From an uncultured Saccharospirillaceae bacterium (lineage in GTDB: Bacteria > Pseudomonadota > Gammaproteobacteria > Pseudomonadales > Oceanobacteraceae), in NCBI GenBank assembly GCA_947503895.1, contig CANNFT010000001.1:1-64000 (forward strand): a stretch of 64,000 nucleotides of DNA, read 5' to 3'. The position numbers were made by a program, and so were the translations under genes. The notes below the pieces were generated by a model. The model saw only the letters and a program-made list of their open reading frames with translations, ran no database searches and was not told the origin of the DNA. Position 1 is the first letter of the stretch; every line of letters begins with the position of its first letter. Of the stretch, positions 47,816-56,682 are shown in pieces.

Positions 47816-49978
47816 ATGTCAGAGAAGCCATCCATTGGCACCGACGCAGCTGAAAGAGTCGGCATTGAGATAAGCGATTTGGAATCGAAGTTGCAAAGCT
47901 TAGATTTAACACGAAGACCGGAAAACTCCGCAACGGGACGAATGGTTTATTGGGCGGGTGTGTTGTTTGCGTTAGTGCATATCTATTTCAATACCTTGGG
48001 TACTTGGTCTGAGCTGTATGTGGCTGCCATACATTTTGGCGGGTTTGCTTGCTTGTGCGCGTTAATGGTGCCGGCATTTCAATCTACCTCTGCAACAAAT
48101 CAACGTTTGGCCTTAGCCTTGGACGTCTTACTTTGTGTTGCTGCACTTATTTGCACGTTTTACTTAATTGGATTTGAAGATGCGCTATACGATCGCGGTG
48201 TGAAATTTATATTGACGGATTGGATATTTTCAATAAGCGCTATTTTTATTGCACTTGAAATGGCGCGGCGTACAACGGGCTGGTTCATACCCTGTTTAAT
48301 TTTGGTAGCGCTGACTTATGTATTCTGGTGGGGAAAATACATTGACGGAATGTTTGGTTTTGCGGGCCTTAGTTTAGAAACATTACTGTATCGAAGCTAT
48401 TTTTCATCGGAAGGAATGTTCGGGCAAATTGCTCGCATTTCGTGGACGTACGTCTTTATGTTTATTTTATTCGGTGCATTTTTAGTTAAGTCGGGTGCCG
48501 GCGATTTTATCATTGAGCTTTCTCGATGCGTAGCGGGGCGCTTTGTCGGTGGTCCAGGTTTCGTGGCGGTGTTGGGTTCAGGATTGATGGGTTCCGTCTC
48601 TGGGTCGTCCGTTGCCAATACCGTGAGCACAGGTGTCATCACCATACCCTTAATGCAGCGTGCAGGATTTCCAGCGAAATTCTCTGCGGGTGTCGAAGCT
48701 GCGGCTTCAACGGGCGGACAGCTGATGCCACCTGTTATGGGTGCGGGTGCCTTTATCATGGCATCTTATACGCAAATACCATATGTCGATATTATCGCCG
48801 TAGCGGCATTACCGGCCCTGATGTACTTTATGTCTGTCGGATTTTTTGTGCGCGTGGAAGCCCAGCGCAGTCATGCACATGCAGTCGAATCTGAAACAGA
48901 ATCTGTAAAAGCGGTGCTAAAAAAGGGCTGGCACTTTTTGCTGCCGTTAGCGGTACTGGTGGCATTGTTGATATATGGTTTTACACCAACCTATGCTGCG
49001 GGATTATCCATTATTGCGGTGGTTGTATCATCATGGTTATCTAAAACGCCCATGAAGCTCCCTGAAATTTTCGATGCACTCGCACAAGGCAGTAAAAATA
49101 TGGCCACCACAGCCATGCTTTTGATCGCGGTAGGATTGATTGTCAATGTCGTGTCCATGACGGGGATCGGTAATACCTTTTCATTGATGGTTTCTGAGTG
49201 GGCCGGTGGTAGCTTGTTTATCATGATGGTCTTGATTGCGCTGGCGTCTCTTGTGTTGGGCATGGGATTGCCAGTAACAGCAGCCTATATTGTATTGGCG
49301 ACTCTCTCAGCGCCCGCGCTTTATAATTTAATTGCTGAGGCTAGGCTGTTGGAGCTCATGATAAGCGGAACGTTACCCGAAACCGCTAAAAGCATTTTTA
49401 TGCTGGTGGATGCAAACAGTGTCAGTTTGTTAGCCGGTTCTTTAGATGAGGCAACTGCACTGGGGCTATTAAGCGGCGTGCCAGTTGACTTCCGATCTCA
49501 ATTGTTTGAAATGGCACTGAGTCCCGATATTTTAGCGATGGCATTGCTTTCTGCTCACTTGGTGATTTTTTGGTTATCGCAAGATTCAAATGTGACCCCT
49601 CCTGTTTGCTTAACGGCCTTTGCTGCGGCTGCCATTGCGAAGACACCGCCTATGGCGACCGGCTTTAGTGCATGGAAGATAGCGAAAGGGCTTTATATCG
49701 TTCCTTTATTGTTAGCATATACACCACTCATTGGAGGAACGGGTTTGCAAATGTTGACCGTTTTCGCATTTGGGCTCATTGGATTGTATGCTTTTGTTGG
49801 CTTTATGGAGGGGTATTTGGAAGGGCCGTTAACCATGCTGCAAAGAGCTGCGTGTGGCTTGGCGGCGTTGTCACTATTGTGGCCGCACCATTGGATTTTA
49901 TTGAACATTTTAGGTGCGTTGGTGTTCTTAATACTGTTTTGGCTAAGCCGTCGTAAGATGGCAAACGCTTCAACGTGA
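47816..49978 (+). CDS. TRAP transporter fused permease (DctQM)
   Basis: A 720-residue membrane protein. A small four-span DctQ-like part (about 40-180) is fused to the large DctM-like permease with many spans. The latter has GSVSGSSVANTVSTG near 258 and GGQLMPPVMGAGAFIMA, both DctM signatures. Fused DctQM permeases are typical partners of TAXI binding proteins. Substrate unknown. Confidence 0.94.
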   Translation: MSEKPSIGTDAAERVGIEISDLESKLQSLDLTRRPENSATGRMVYWAGVLFALVHIYFNTLGTWSELYVAAIHFGGFACLCALMVPAFQSTSATNQRLALALDVLLCVAALICTFYLIGFEDALYDRGVKFILTDWIFSISAIFIALEMARRTTGWFIPCLILVALTYVFWWGKYIDGMFGFAGLSLETLLYRSYFSSEGMFGQIARISWTYVFMFILFGAFLVKSGAGDFIIELSRCVAGRFVGGPGFVAVLGSGLMGSVSGSSVANTVSTGVITIPLMQRAGFPAKFSAGVEAAASTGGQLMPPVMGAGAFIMASYTQIPYVDIIAVAALPALMYFMSVGFFVRVEAQRSHAHAVESETESVKAVLKKGWHFLLPLAVLVALLIYGFTPTYAAGLSIIAVVVSSWLSKTPMKLPEIFDALAQGSKNMATTAMLLIAVGLIVNVVSMTGIGNTFSLMVSEWAGGSLFIMMVLIALASLVLGMGLPVTAAYIVLATLSAPALYNLIAEARLLELMISGTLPETAKSIFMLVDANSVSLLAGSLDEATALGLLSGVPVDFRSQLFEMALSPDILAMALLSAHLVIFWLSQDSNVTPPVCLTAFAAAAIAKTPPMATGFSAWKIAKGLYIVPLLLAYTPLIGGTGLQMLTVFAFGLIGLYAFVGFMEGYLEGPLTMLQRAACGLAALSLLWPHHWILLNILGALVFLILFWLSRRKMANAST

Positions 49979-50025
49979 GCGGTGAGTTTTTATCAACTCG
50001 GAATTCAATTAGAGAGTATGGAAAA

Positions 50026-50589
50026 ATGATAACAAGTAAAAAAGGCGAGACTGGTATCGAATGTTGCTGTTTTATCGTTAAGCGAGCCATATCCATCTGT
50101 TTCGCTCTCATGCTCTTCAATATCCATCATGTTCAAGCATCGGAACCGCGCGTTCAAAATAATTCAGCGTCACATTCACTATCAGAGGCTTTTATTAAGG
50201 CATGTGGACAATATGACACACTTTCAAAAATTAAAGGGCATTTTGAAGGCGGGAATTGGAACGATGCTGTTGATAAATGGGGTGGGGCGAAGCATATGGC
50301 GCTGCAAGCTATTATGACTGAGATGGAGCGCTTAGCCACGCTGAGCAGTGCGGACACCATTATAAATGCGTGTACAAAAAACGTGCATCATAAAACGAAT
50401 GCCGACAAGCACTATGCGAATGTCGTGCGTGCCACGGAGTGGTTTTGGGGGCGTCAACAGGTCACTCATCCATCGACGGATCCATTTGCGATTCAGGTCT
50501 ATCCTTGGCGTGGAGAAAGAGATTTTATGGTCGTCGCGGTGCAAAACAATAAAATCATCGCGGCCGGTTGGGCATTAGCGGGCGAATAG
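50026..50589 (+). CDS. Hypothetical secreted protein after the TRAP permease
   Basis: 187 residues from the ATG at 50026; an overlapping GTG start at 49975 would extend it but has no ribosome site. A hydrophobic segment AISICFALMLFNIHHVQA acts as signal peptide. The mature part ends with a Trp-rich region (VVRATEWFWGRQ...YPWRGERDFMVVAVQNNKIIAAGWALAGE). No family recognised. Probably co-transcribed with the transporter. Confidence 0.55.
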   Translation: MITSKKGETGIECCCFIVKRAISICFALMLFNIHHVQASEPRVQNNSASHSLSEAFIKACGQYDTLSKIKGHFEGGNWNDAVDKWGGAKHMALQAIMTEMERLATLSSADTIINACTKNVHHKTNADKHYANVVRATEWFWGRQQVTHPSTDPFAIQVYPWRGERDFMVVAVQNNKIIAAGWALAGE

Positions 50590-50685
50590 TCGTCCTCTAT
50601 CTGTTTTTTGGTTTATCAGTGAAACAGTACATTGATCGTGTTCGACTCAATTAGAATTTGAGTTTTAGAGGGTCAACTAAATTTA

Positions 50686-50722
50686 AGGGCATCTCTATTA
50701 AGTCAATTCGAGATGTCCCTAA
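50686..50722. repeat. Inverted repeat, possible IS end
   Basis: AGGGCATCTC and GAGATGTCCCT face each other across about 14 nt with one bulged base. Ends of this type occur in IS5-group elements, and an IS5-like remnant lies 400 bp downstream. It could also be a terminator for the TRAP operon. Confidence 0.35.
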
Positions 50723-50804
50723 GAACGCTATTCTGCAAAAACCTTAACACTTAGACTGCGTATCCATGGTTACTCGATTACCTTCATAAAATATACTCAT
50801 CATT

Positions 50805-51091
50805 TTTGATGCAGCGGCGCGTCACTTGAGTTTTAAATTGGCAGCGGAAGAATTTCGTTTAACGCCTTCCGCCGTTAGCCACCAAATACGCAACCTTGAA
50901 CAGCAACTGAATGTTGCACTTTTTGTAAGGTTAAATCGCCAAATTCAATTGATTGAAGCCGGCAGTCAATACCATCAGCAAGTACGACTCGGTATTGCAA
51001 CTATTCAGCAAGCGACGAATGAGCTGTAGAAGCGACGACAGAGCAAACACTCACGCTGAGTTGCATACCTTTTATCGTGAATCGCTGGTGA
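50805..51091 (+). pseudogene. LysR-type regulator remnant
   Basis: The first about 75 codons of a LysR regulator are legible: FDAAARHLSFKLAAEEF, the helix-turn-helix LTPSAVSHQIRNLEQQL and the linker. There is no start codon. A frameshift at about 51027 follows (TAG), after which TTEQTLTLSCIPFIVNRW continues the family pattern to TGA 51089. The effector domain is missing and replaced by a transposase remnant. Confidence 0.8.
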
Positions 51092-51094
51092 CCG

Positions 51095-51546
51095 GTGAGG
51101 TTGATGTTGCCAAAAATTTTCCTTGAAACTTTGATTCAGGAACGCTTGCGTATTGCATTTGATGCGACAGCGTTAAAGAAAAATCAATTGAAACGCATTG
51201 TGGTGGACACCACAGTCCAATCCAAAGCCGTTGCGTTCCCAACCGATCCACTGCTCATGTATAAAGCGCTGAGTGCATTGGTCCAATTAAATCTGAACAA
51301 AAACGCGGTGTAACAGGAACCATCAAAAAAGAATTAAAACGTCGAAGTGTTGTAGAGCCGATAGTCGGCCATTTAAAATCAGATCCTCATTGAGGACGAA
51401 ACTATCTGAAAGGAACTAAGGACGACAAATTAAATGCACTGTTGAGTGGTGCAGGTTACAACTTCCGTCTTCTGCTGAAGTGGTTCAAGCTTCTTTTGGT
51501 CTTCATTTTAATCGGTGAATTGCAGGGGAAAGTGAAAGGTTTGTAG
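51095..51546 (+). pseudogene. IS5-like transposase remnant
   Basis: Pieces of a transposase related in type to, but not a copy of, the one at 21675. IVVDTTVQSKAVAFPTD is followed by a large internal deletion, a shift of frame near 51312, then VVEPIVGHLKSD with an internal TGA near 51388 and a C-terminal LLLKWFKLLLVF. Inactive. Confidence 0.75.
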
Positions 51547-51640
51547 CGGATTAATAAGCTCTGGCCGCTAACCTCGAGACTAGCGGCTTAAAATTGGGGT
51601 TTTTAACGGAGGACTATTTATATGGCTTGTTGAACCGATT

Positions 51641-51994
51641 TTAAAACTTTGATCCTTCTATTATTTCTTCATTTAGAATCAGTGTATTTATGCCGTCAAC
51701 ACAACCTAAATTAACTCGATAATGCCCAGGCTTCCTCATTGTTTGATGGAAGGTGTAGATGCCACAATGGTTACAGAAAAAGTGTTTAGCTACGTTCGTA
51801 CCAAATTCGTAAACGGAAAGTGAGTCGTTCTTTGTTTCAATGGTTATTGAATCGGGGCTGAGTAGGAAGTTCGACATCATCGCACCTTTGCGTTTGCATA
51901 AGCTGCAATCACAGTGCACACCTGCGGTGATTTCTTCCGAGTGCTCAAATGAGAATTGAATGTTTTGGCAGTGACAGCTTCCATTGTATTTCAT
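51641..51994 (-). CDS. GFA/CENP-V-type zinc protein
   Basis: A 117-residue member of the glutathione-dependent formaldehyde-activating (GFA) like family. Zinc ligands: SCHCQ near 6-9, CDCSLCKRKG near 34-38 and FCNHCG. The short length, with the three Cys clusters, matches single-domain GFA proteins; real substrate unknown. ATG at 51994 (MKYNGSCHC) chosen over the open frame to 52021. The gene stands alone beside the LysR/IS remnants. Confidence 0.8.
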   Translation of the reverse strand: MKYNGSCHCQNIQFSFEHSEEITAGVHCDCSLCKRKGAMMSNFLLSPDSITIETKNDSLSVYEFGTNVAKHFFCNHCGIYTFHQTMRKPGHYRVNLGCVDGINTLILNEEIIEGSKF

Positions 51995-52184
51995 GTGCTT
52001 TCCTTTTTTAGTGTTGTCCATTTGCAGGGAGGTTCAATTTTCGCTGCATTGTTTGATGAGTAAAGTGGCTGTGGAAAATTGATAGCGGGCGACCCAGCTT
52101 TATGTTGTTATCTACAGTGTTTTCACTTCTGTATTAACTTTGTGTGCTGGGTCTAAGTTTTAAGATCTATTGCTTAATGAACAG

Positions 52185-53000
52185 TTAGGCTTTTCTTAAG
52201 GCGCTCACGGTACTTTTAGAATCATCGAAAACATTTTGTTCCATGGTGTCGCTTGGTCTTTCGCAACAGGGTTTACCCACCATTTTAGCCGGTACACCCA
52301 CGACCGTTGTGTGCGCTTGAACATGAGCCAAAACCACGCTGCCTGCGCCAACTTTTGCGCCTTCACCAATTTCAATGTTACCCAAAATTTTTGCGCCCGC
52401 GCCAATCATGACACCTTCACGCACTTTTGGGTGCCGATCACCGGCTTCATTGCCGGTGCCACCCAGTGTGACGGACTGCATGATAGACACATTGTTTTCA
52501 ATTACAGCGGTCTCACCAATTACAATGCCGGTAGCATGATCGAACATGAGCCCATGCCCTAAAACCGCAGCGGGATGGATGTCGACAGAGAAGACTTCTG
52601 AGTTTCGGCTTTGTATTAGAAGTGCAAGATCTCGTCGGTTCGCTTTCCAAAGGTGGTGTGCCAGTCGATGTGTTTGAATGGCTAGGTAGCCTTTAAAGTT
52701 GGTGAGAACTGTAAGCATGGAATGAACGGCTGCATCACGTTTTACAACCGCGCGGATATCCTGCATGGCATCTTGAATCATGCTGGGGTCGAGTAGATAA
52801 GCTTTATCTAATATTTCTCGAATGCTGAGCGCCGATAGGATTTCGTTTGAAATCTTATTGGCGAGAATGAAGCTCAATGCAGAAGAAAAGTCTTCATGAT
52901 TCAAGATACAGGAATGCAAATAACTCGCGAGCAAGGGTTCTGAACGAATCGCCTCATGGGCTTCGTTGTGAAATGCCTGCCAGAAGTTTTGCGCTTCCAT
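52185..53000 (-). CDS. cysE: Serine O-acetyltransferase
   Basis: A 271-residue enzyme making O-acetylserine, the first step of cysteine synthesis. An N-terminal helical domain (1-about 140) precedes a left-handed beta helix with hexapeptide repeats; DIHPAAVLGHGLMFDHATG and VGGTGNEAGDRHPKV-like segments carry the catalytic Asp and His. The start at 53000 has AAGGA upstream. Full length for the long CysE form. Confidence 0.94.
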   Translation of the reverse strand: MEAQNFWQAFHNEAHEAIRSEPLLASYLHSCILNHEDFSSALSFILANKISNEILSALSIREILDKAYLLDPSMIQDAMQDIRAVVKRDAAVHSMLTVLTNFKGYLAIQTHRLAHHLWKANRRDLALLIQSRNSEVFSVDIHPAAVLGHGLMFDHATGIVIGETAVIENNVSIMQSVTLGGTGNEAGDRHPKVREGVMIGAGAKILGNIEIGEGAKVGAGSVVLAHVQAHTTVVGVPAKMVGKPCCERPSDTMEQNVFDDSKSTVSALRKA

Positions 53001-53084
53001 GATGTATCCTTTAACAGCTTGTTTAGCATTACTCAGTGACAACGTGTCTACTGATGAATTGAGTGAAGAGGATAGACCTCAAAT

Positions 53085-53118
53085 AAAAAAATGGCGATCA
53101 CTGATCGCCATTTTTTTT
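53085..53118 (-). terminator. Terminator of metG
   Basis: ATGGCGATCA (53091-53100) and TGATCGCCAT (53102-53111) form a near-perfect palindrome flanked by A and T runs, active in either direction. It follows metG on the minus strand. Confidence 0.85.
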
Positions 53119-53181
53119 GGAACGGTGTGTGCCTCAATATGAACTATCTATTATGACACCCGATACCTTTGAACACAGGCA

Positions 53182-55212
53182 TCAAAGCACGCGCATACCG
53201 GGTTGAGCGCCCTCGTGCGGTTCTAAAATCCAAAGATCTTTACCACCGGGTCCGGCGGCTAGTACCATGCCTTCAGACAGTCCAAACTTCATTTTTCTTG
53301 GCTTGAGATTGGCGACCATGACCGTGAGCTTACCGGTTAGCTGCTCTGGCTCGTATGCCGCTTTAATGCCTGAAAAGACATTCCGAGTTTCGCTCTCTCC
53401 AATGTCCAGCGTGAGCTGTAACAGTTTGCCTGCGCCTTTGACGTAGTCAGCTTTTACAATTTTTGCAATGCGCAAGTCGACTTTGGCAAAGTCGTCAAAC
53501 TCAATTTCATCGGCGATGGGTTCACTCAATGATGAATCCGATTCTGCCGCAGGTGCGCTGTTCGCCTCGGCCTTAGCATCCGCCAGCTCTTTTGAAATGA
53601 TGGCATCAATTTTGTCTTTTTCGATGCGATTCATGAGAGGCTTAAATTTATTGATTTTGTGATCAGTTAAAGCCGCTGTGCGCGAATCCCAATTCAGGTC
53701 GTCAACATTTAAAAATGCAGCGACTTGGTTGCTCATGGATGGCACAACAGGTGCTAAGTAGGTAACGAGCTGTCTAAATAAATTAATGCCCAGTGAACAA
53801 ATGCCCAGTACTTCTGCTTCTTTGCCTTCTTGCTTAGCTAACGCCCAAGGTTCTTGCTCGTGAATATATTCGTTCGCGAGGTCTGCTAGTGCAATGATTT
53901 CTCGGATGGCTTTGCTAAATTCGCGATCTTCATAGTGTTGCGCAATGACATCGCCTTTTTCGACAAATTCATTCAGTAGCGCTTCATTGGGTAGTTCAGA
54001 GGCTAAATGTCCACCCGCTTTTTTCACAAAACCAGCGCAACGACTGGCAATGTTTATCACTTTGCCAACGAGATCAGAATTTACGCGCTGCGCGAAGTCA
54101 TCTAGATTCAAGTCAAAATCGTCCACACGACTGTTTAACTTAGCGGCGTAGTAGTAGCGTAAATACTCTGGATCTAAGTTATCTAAATAAGTTCGGGCTT
54201 TAATAAATGTGCCGCGCGACTTTGACATTTTTTCGCCATTTACCATCACGTAACCGTGAGCCCAAACTGCGCTGGGTGTGCGGAACCCTGCACTGTGCAG
54301 CATTGAAGGCCAGAATAGCGCGTGGAAATTGATGATGTCTTTACCGATAAAGTGATACACCTCGGTATCGCTACCGGCTTTCCAGTAGTCATCAAAATTT
54401 AGGTGTTCACTGCGATCACACAATTGTTTAAAGCTCGCCATGTAGCCAATCGGAGCATCTAGCCAAACATAAAAATACTTACCCGGTGCGTCTGGAATTT
54501 CGAAACCAAAGTAGGGTGCATCACGGCTGATGTCCCATTCTTGTAATCCGCTGTCTAACCACTCGGCAAGCTTGTTTGCCACTTCAGTTTGCAAGGTGCC
54601 TGAGCGGGTCCACTCTTTTAGGAAGCCTTGAAATTCTGGTAATTTGAAAAAGTAATGCTCAGACTCTTTTTCAATAGGTGTCGCGCCGGACATCACTGAC
54701 TTAGGGTTTTTCAATTCTGAAGCATTGTAGGTGGCGCCGCATTTCTCGCAGTTATCACCGTATTGATCTAGTGCTGCGCATTTTGGGCATTCGCCTTTAA
54801 CGTAACGATCGGCCAAAAACATTTCTTTTTCTGGGTCGAACAGCTGACGAATACCGCGAACGGCAATATGTTCATTGTCGCGCAATTTTGTGTAGATCAT
54901 GGCAGACAGCTCTCGGTTTTCTTCGGAGTGCGTCGAGCCAAAATTGTCGAACTTGATTAAGAAGTCACTGAAGTCTTTTTCGTGGTCAGCCTGTACGCGG
55001 GCAATTTGCTCTTCTGGTGTGAGGCCTTCCTTTTGAGCGCGCAGCATAATGGCTGTGCCGTGAGCATCGTCTGCGCAAACATAAGTGCACATGTTGCCAC
55101 GAGATTGCTGAAAACGAACCCAGATGTCCGTTTGGATGTACTCAAGCATATGGCCCAAGTGGATGGGGCCGTTGGCGTATGGAAGTGCGCTGGTAACGAG
55201 TATGCGACGCAT
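53182..55212 (-). CDS. metG: Methionyl-tRNA synthetase
   Basis: A 676-residue class I synthetase. The start [21 protein letters not shown] includes the HIGH-type motif HLGH; the KMSKS loop is near 326. The zinc domain has [17 protein letters not shown]. The C-terminal tRNA-binding EMAP-like domain ([17 protein letters not shown], about 565 on) is present, so this is the dimeric form. The start at 55212 is preferred over 55224. Confidence 0.97.
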   Translation of the reverse strand: MRRILVTSALPYANGPIHLGHMLEYIQTDIWVRFQQSRGNMCTYVCADDAHGTAIMLRAQKEGLTPEEQIARVQADHEKDFSDFLIKFDNFGSTHSEENRELSAMIYTKLRDNEHIAVRGIRQLFDPEKEMFLADRYVKGECPKCAALDQYGDNCEKCGATYNASELKNPKSVMSGATPIEKESEHYFFKLPEFQGFLKEWTRSGTLQTEVANKLAEWLDSGLQEWDISRDAPYFGFEIPDAPGKYFYVWLDAPIGYMASFKQLCDRSEHLNFDDYWKAGSDTEVYHFIGKDIINFHALFWPSMLHSAGFRTPSAVWAHGYVMVNGEKMSKSRGTFIKARTYLDNLDPEYLRYYYAAKLNSRVDDFDLNLDDFAQRVNSDLVGKVINIASRCAGFVKKAGGHLASELPNEALLNEFVEKGDVIAQHYEDREFSKAIREIIALADLANEYIHEQEPWALAKQEGKEAEVLGICSLGINLFRQLVTYLAPVVPSMSNQVAAFLNVDDLNWDSRTAALTDHKINKFKPLMNRIEKDKIDAIISKELADAKAEANSAPAAESDSSLSEPIADEIEFDDFAKVDLRIAKIVKADYVKGAGKLLQLTLDIGESETRNVFSGIKAAYEPEQLTGKLTVMVANLKPRKMKFGLSEGMVLAAGPGGKDLWILEPHEGAQPGMRVL

Positions 55213-55447
55213 GGAAGCTCTCAATCTAAGTTAAATCGGGTGCAGAAAAGCGGGATAATATAGCCTCATTTGGGCAGAAACGCGAGATCTGGCGAGCCCT
55301 GAGAGCGTGTGTGTGCGAATTTTGTATCGCATTTGCTCTGTGCTTCGAGTGATTTGAGTGGCGTGATAGGTGTTATATCAATGACAAGCCTACAGACTAG
55401 CGCTAAAATCCGACTAAATTTGTCAGGCATTTACTAAGGAATTCACT
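55213..55447. promoter_or_regulatory. metG/apbC divergent intergenic region
   Basis: 235 bp with promoters for both genes. No operator recognised. Confidence 0.35.
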
Positions 55448-56536
55448 GTGCATGCATTACATGAGGCCGTCGAATCGGCTTTGCGCGCTTATAACGATCC
55501 TTATTTGGAAACGGATTTAGTATCCGCAGGCGCTGTACGCAGCATCGATTTTGATGGAGAGAACGTCAAGGTGGCGATTCATCTTAATTACCCCAGCGAA
55601 TATCTGAAGGACGGTATTGCGCAGATGCTTCAGATCGGTATCGAGAATGTTGAAGGTGTTGAATCTGCCTGTGTCACGGTGAGCTGGAACGTCGAATCGC
55701 ATAAAGCGCATGACAACCTGCAAAGTATTCGCAATGTTAAGAATATTATCGCGGTGGCGTCGGGTAAAGGCGGTGTGGGTAAATCAACCACGGCCGTCAA
55801 CCTTGCACTATCACTGGCAGCAGATGGCGCAAATGTTGGTATTCTGGATGCGGATATTTACGGCCCATCCCTGGGCATGATGTTGGGAGTCGATGAAGGG
55901 CAACGTCCTGAGACGGTCGATGACAAGTTTTTTAAGCCCGTCATTGCTCAAGGGGTACAGTCCATGTCGATGGCTTACCTCGTAACGGACAAAACGCCGA
56001 TGGTTTGGCGTGGTCCGATGGTCAGTGGTGCGTTACAGCAGTTGATTACTCAGACCCTTTGGGAGGACCTGGATTACCTTGTCATCGATATGCCACCAGG
56101 AACGGGGGATATTCAACTGACGCTTTCTCAAAAAGTACCGGTATCTGCTTCTGTGATTGTCACAACACCGCAAGATATTGCGCTGCTTGATGCGAAAAAG
56201 GGCATTGAGATGTTCAGCAAAGTGAATATACCGGTGTTGGGTATCGTCGAAAATATGTCCATGCACATCTGTGGAAATTGTGGCCATGCAGAGCATATAT
56301 TTGGCGAAGGCGGAGCTGACAAAATTGCGGAAGAATTTAATACTCAGTTATTAGGTTCACTGCCTTTGTCAAAATACATTCGTGAACAAGCCGATGCTGG
56401 CTTACCTGTAGTGGTGGCTGATCCTGATTCTGAAGTAGCTATGATGTATCGCCACACGGCGAGAAAAATGGCAGCGGAGCTGAGTAAAATGGCAGGCCAA
56501 GCGGTGATGCCCGAAATACAAATTTCTGATGACTAA
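55448..56536 (+). CDS. apbC: Iron-sulfur cluster carrier ApbC/Mrp
   Basis: A 362-residue P-loop protein of the Mrp/NBP35 group that binds and transfers 4Fe-4S clusters. An N-terminal MIP18-like domain (1-about 90) precedes GKGGVGKSTTAVN near 105; the cluster ligands are CGNCG near 276-280. GTG start with AAGGAATTC upstream. It stands alone, divergent from metG, the usual neighbour in gammaproteobacteria. Confidence 0.95.
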   Translation: MHALHEAVESALRAYNDPYLETDLVSAGAVRSIDFDGENVKVAIHLNYPSEYLKDGIAQMLQIGIENVEGVESACVTVSWNVESHKAHDNLQSIRNVKNIIAVASGKGGVGKSTTAVNLALSLAADGANVGILDADIYGPSLGMMLGVDEGQRPETVDDKFFKPVIAQGVQSMSMAYLVTDKTPMVWRGPMVSGALQQLITQTLWEDLDYLVIDMPPGTGDIQLTLSQKVPVSASVIVTTPQDIALLDAKKGIEMFSKVNIPVLGIVENMSMHICGNCGHAEHIFGEGGADKIAEEFNTQLLGSLPLSKYIREQADAGLPVVVADPDSEVAMMYRHTARKMAAELSKMAGQAVMPEIQISDD

Positions 56537-56569
56537 TATTTTGTCAGATTAATGCGCGTTGCACGTGTT

Positions 56570-56606
56570 AAAGCGATGAGTGCTTCAGTGCTCATCGCTT
56601 TTTTTA
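56570..56606 (+). terminator. Terminator of apbC
   Basis: AAAGCGATGAG (56570-56580) and CTCATCGCTTT (56591-56601) form an 11-bp stem, then a T run to 56605. Confidence 0.92.
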
Positions 56607-56682
56607 TGAGCTAATTTAACTGTAAAAAAATGACCCTTGTGGATGTCCTCTGATTAGAGGTGTCCCCAACGTATTTGCTCGA

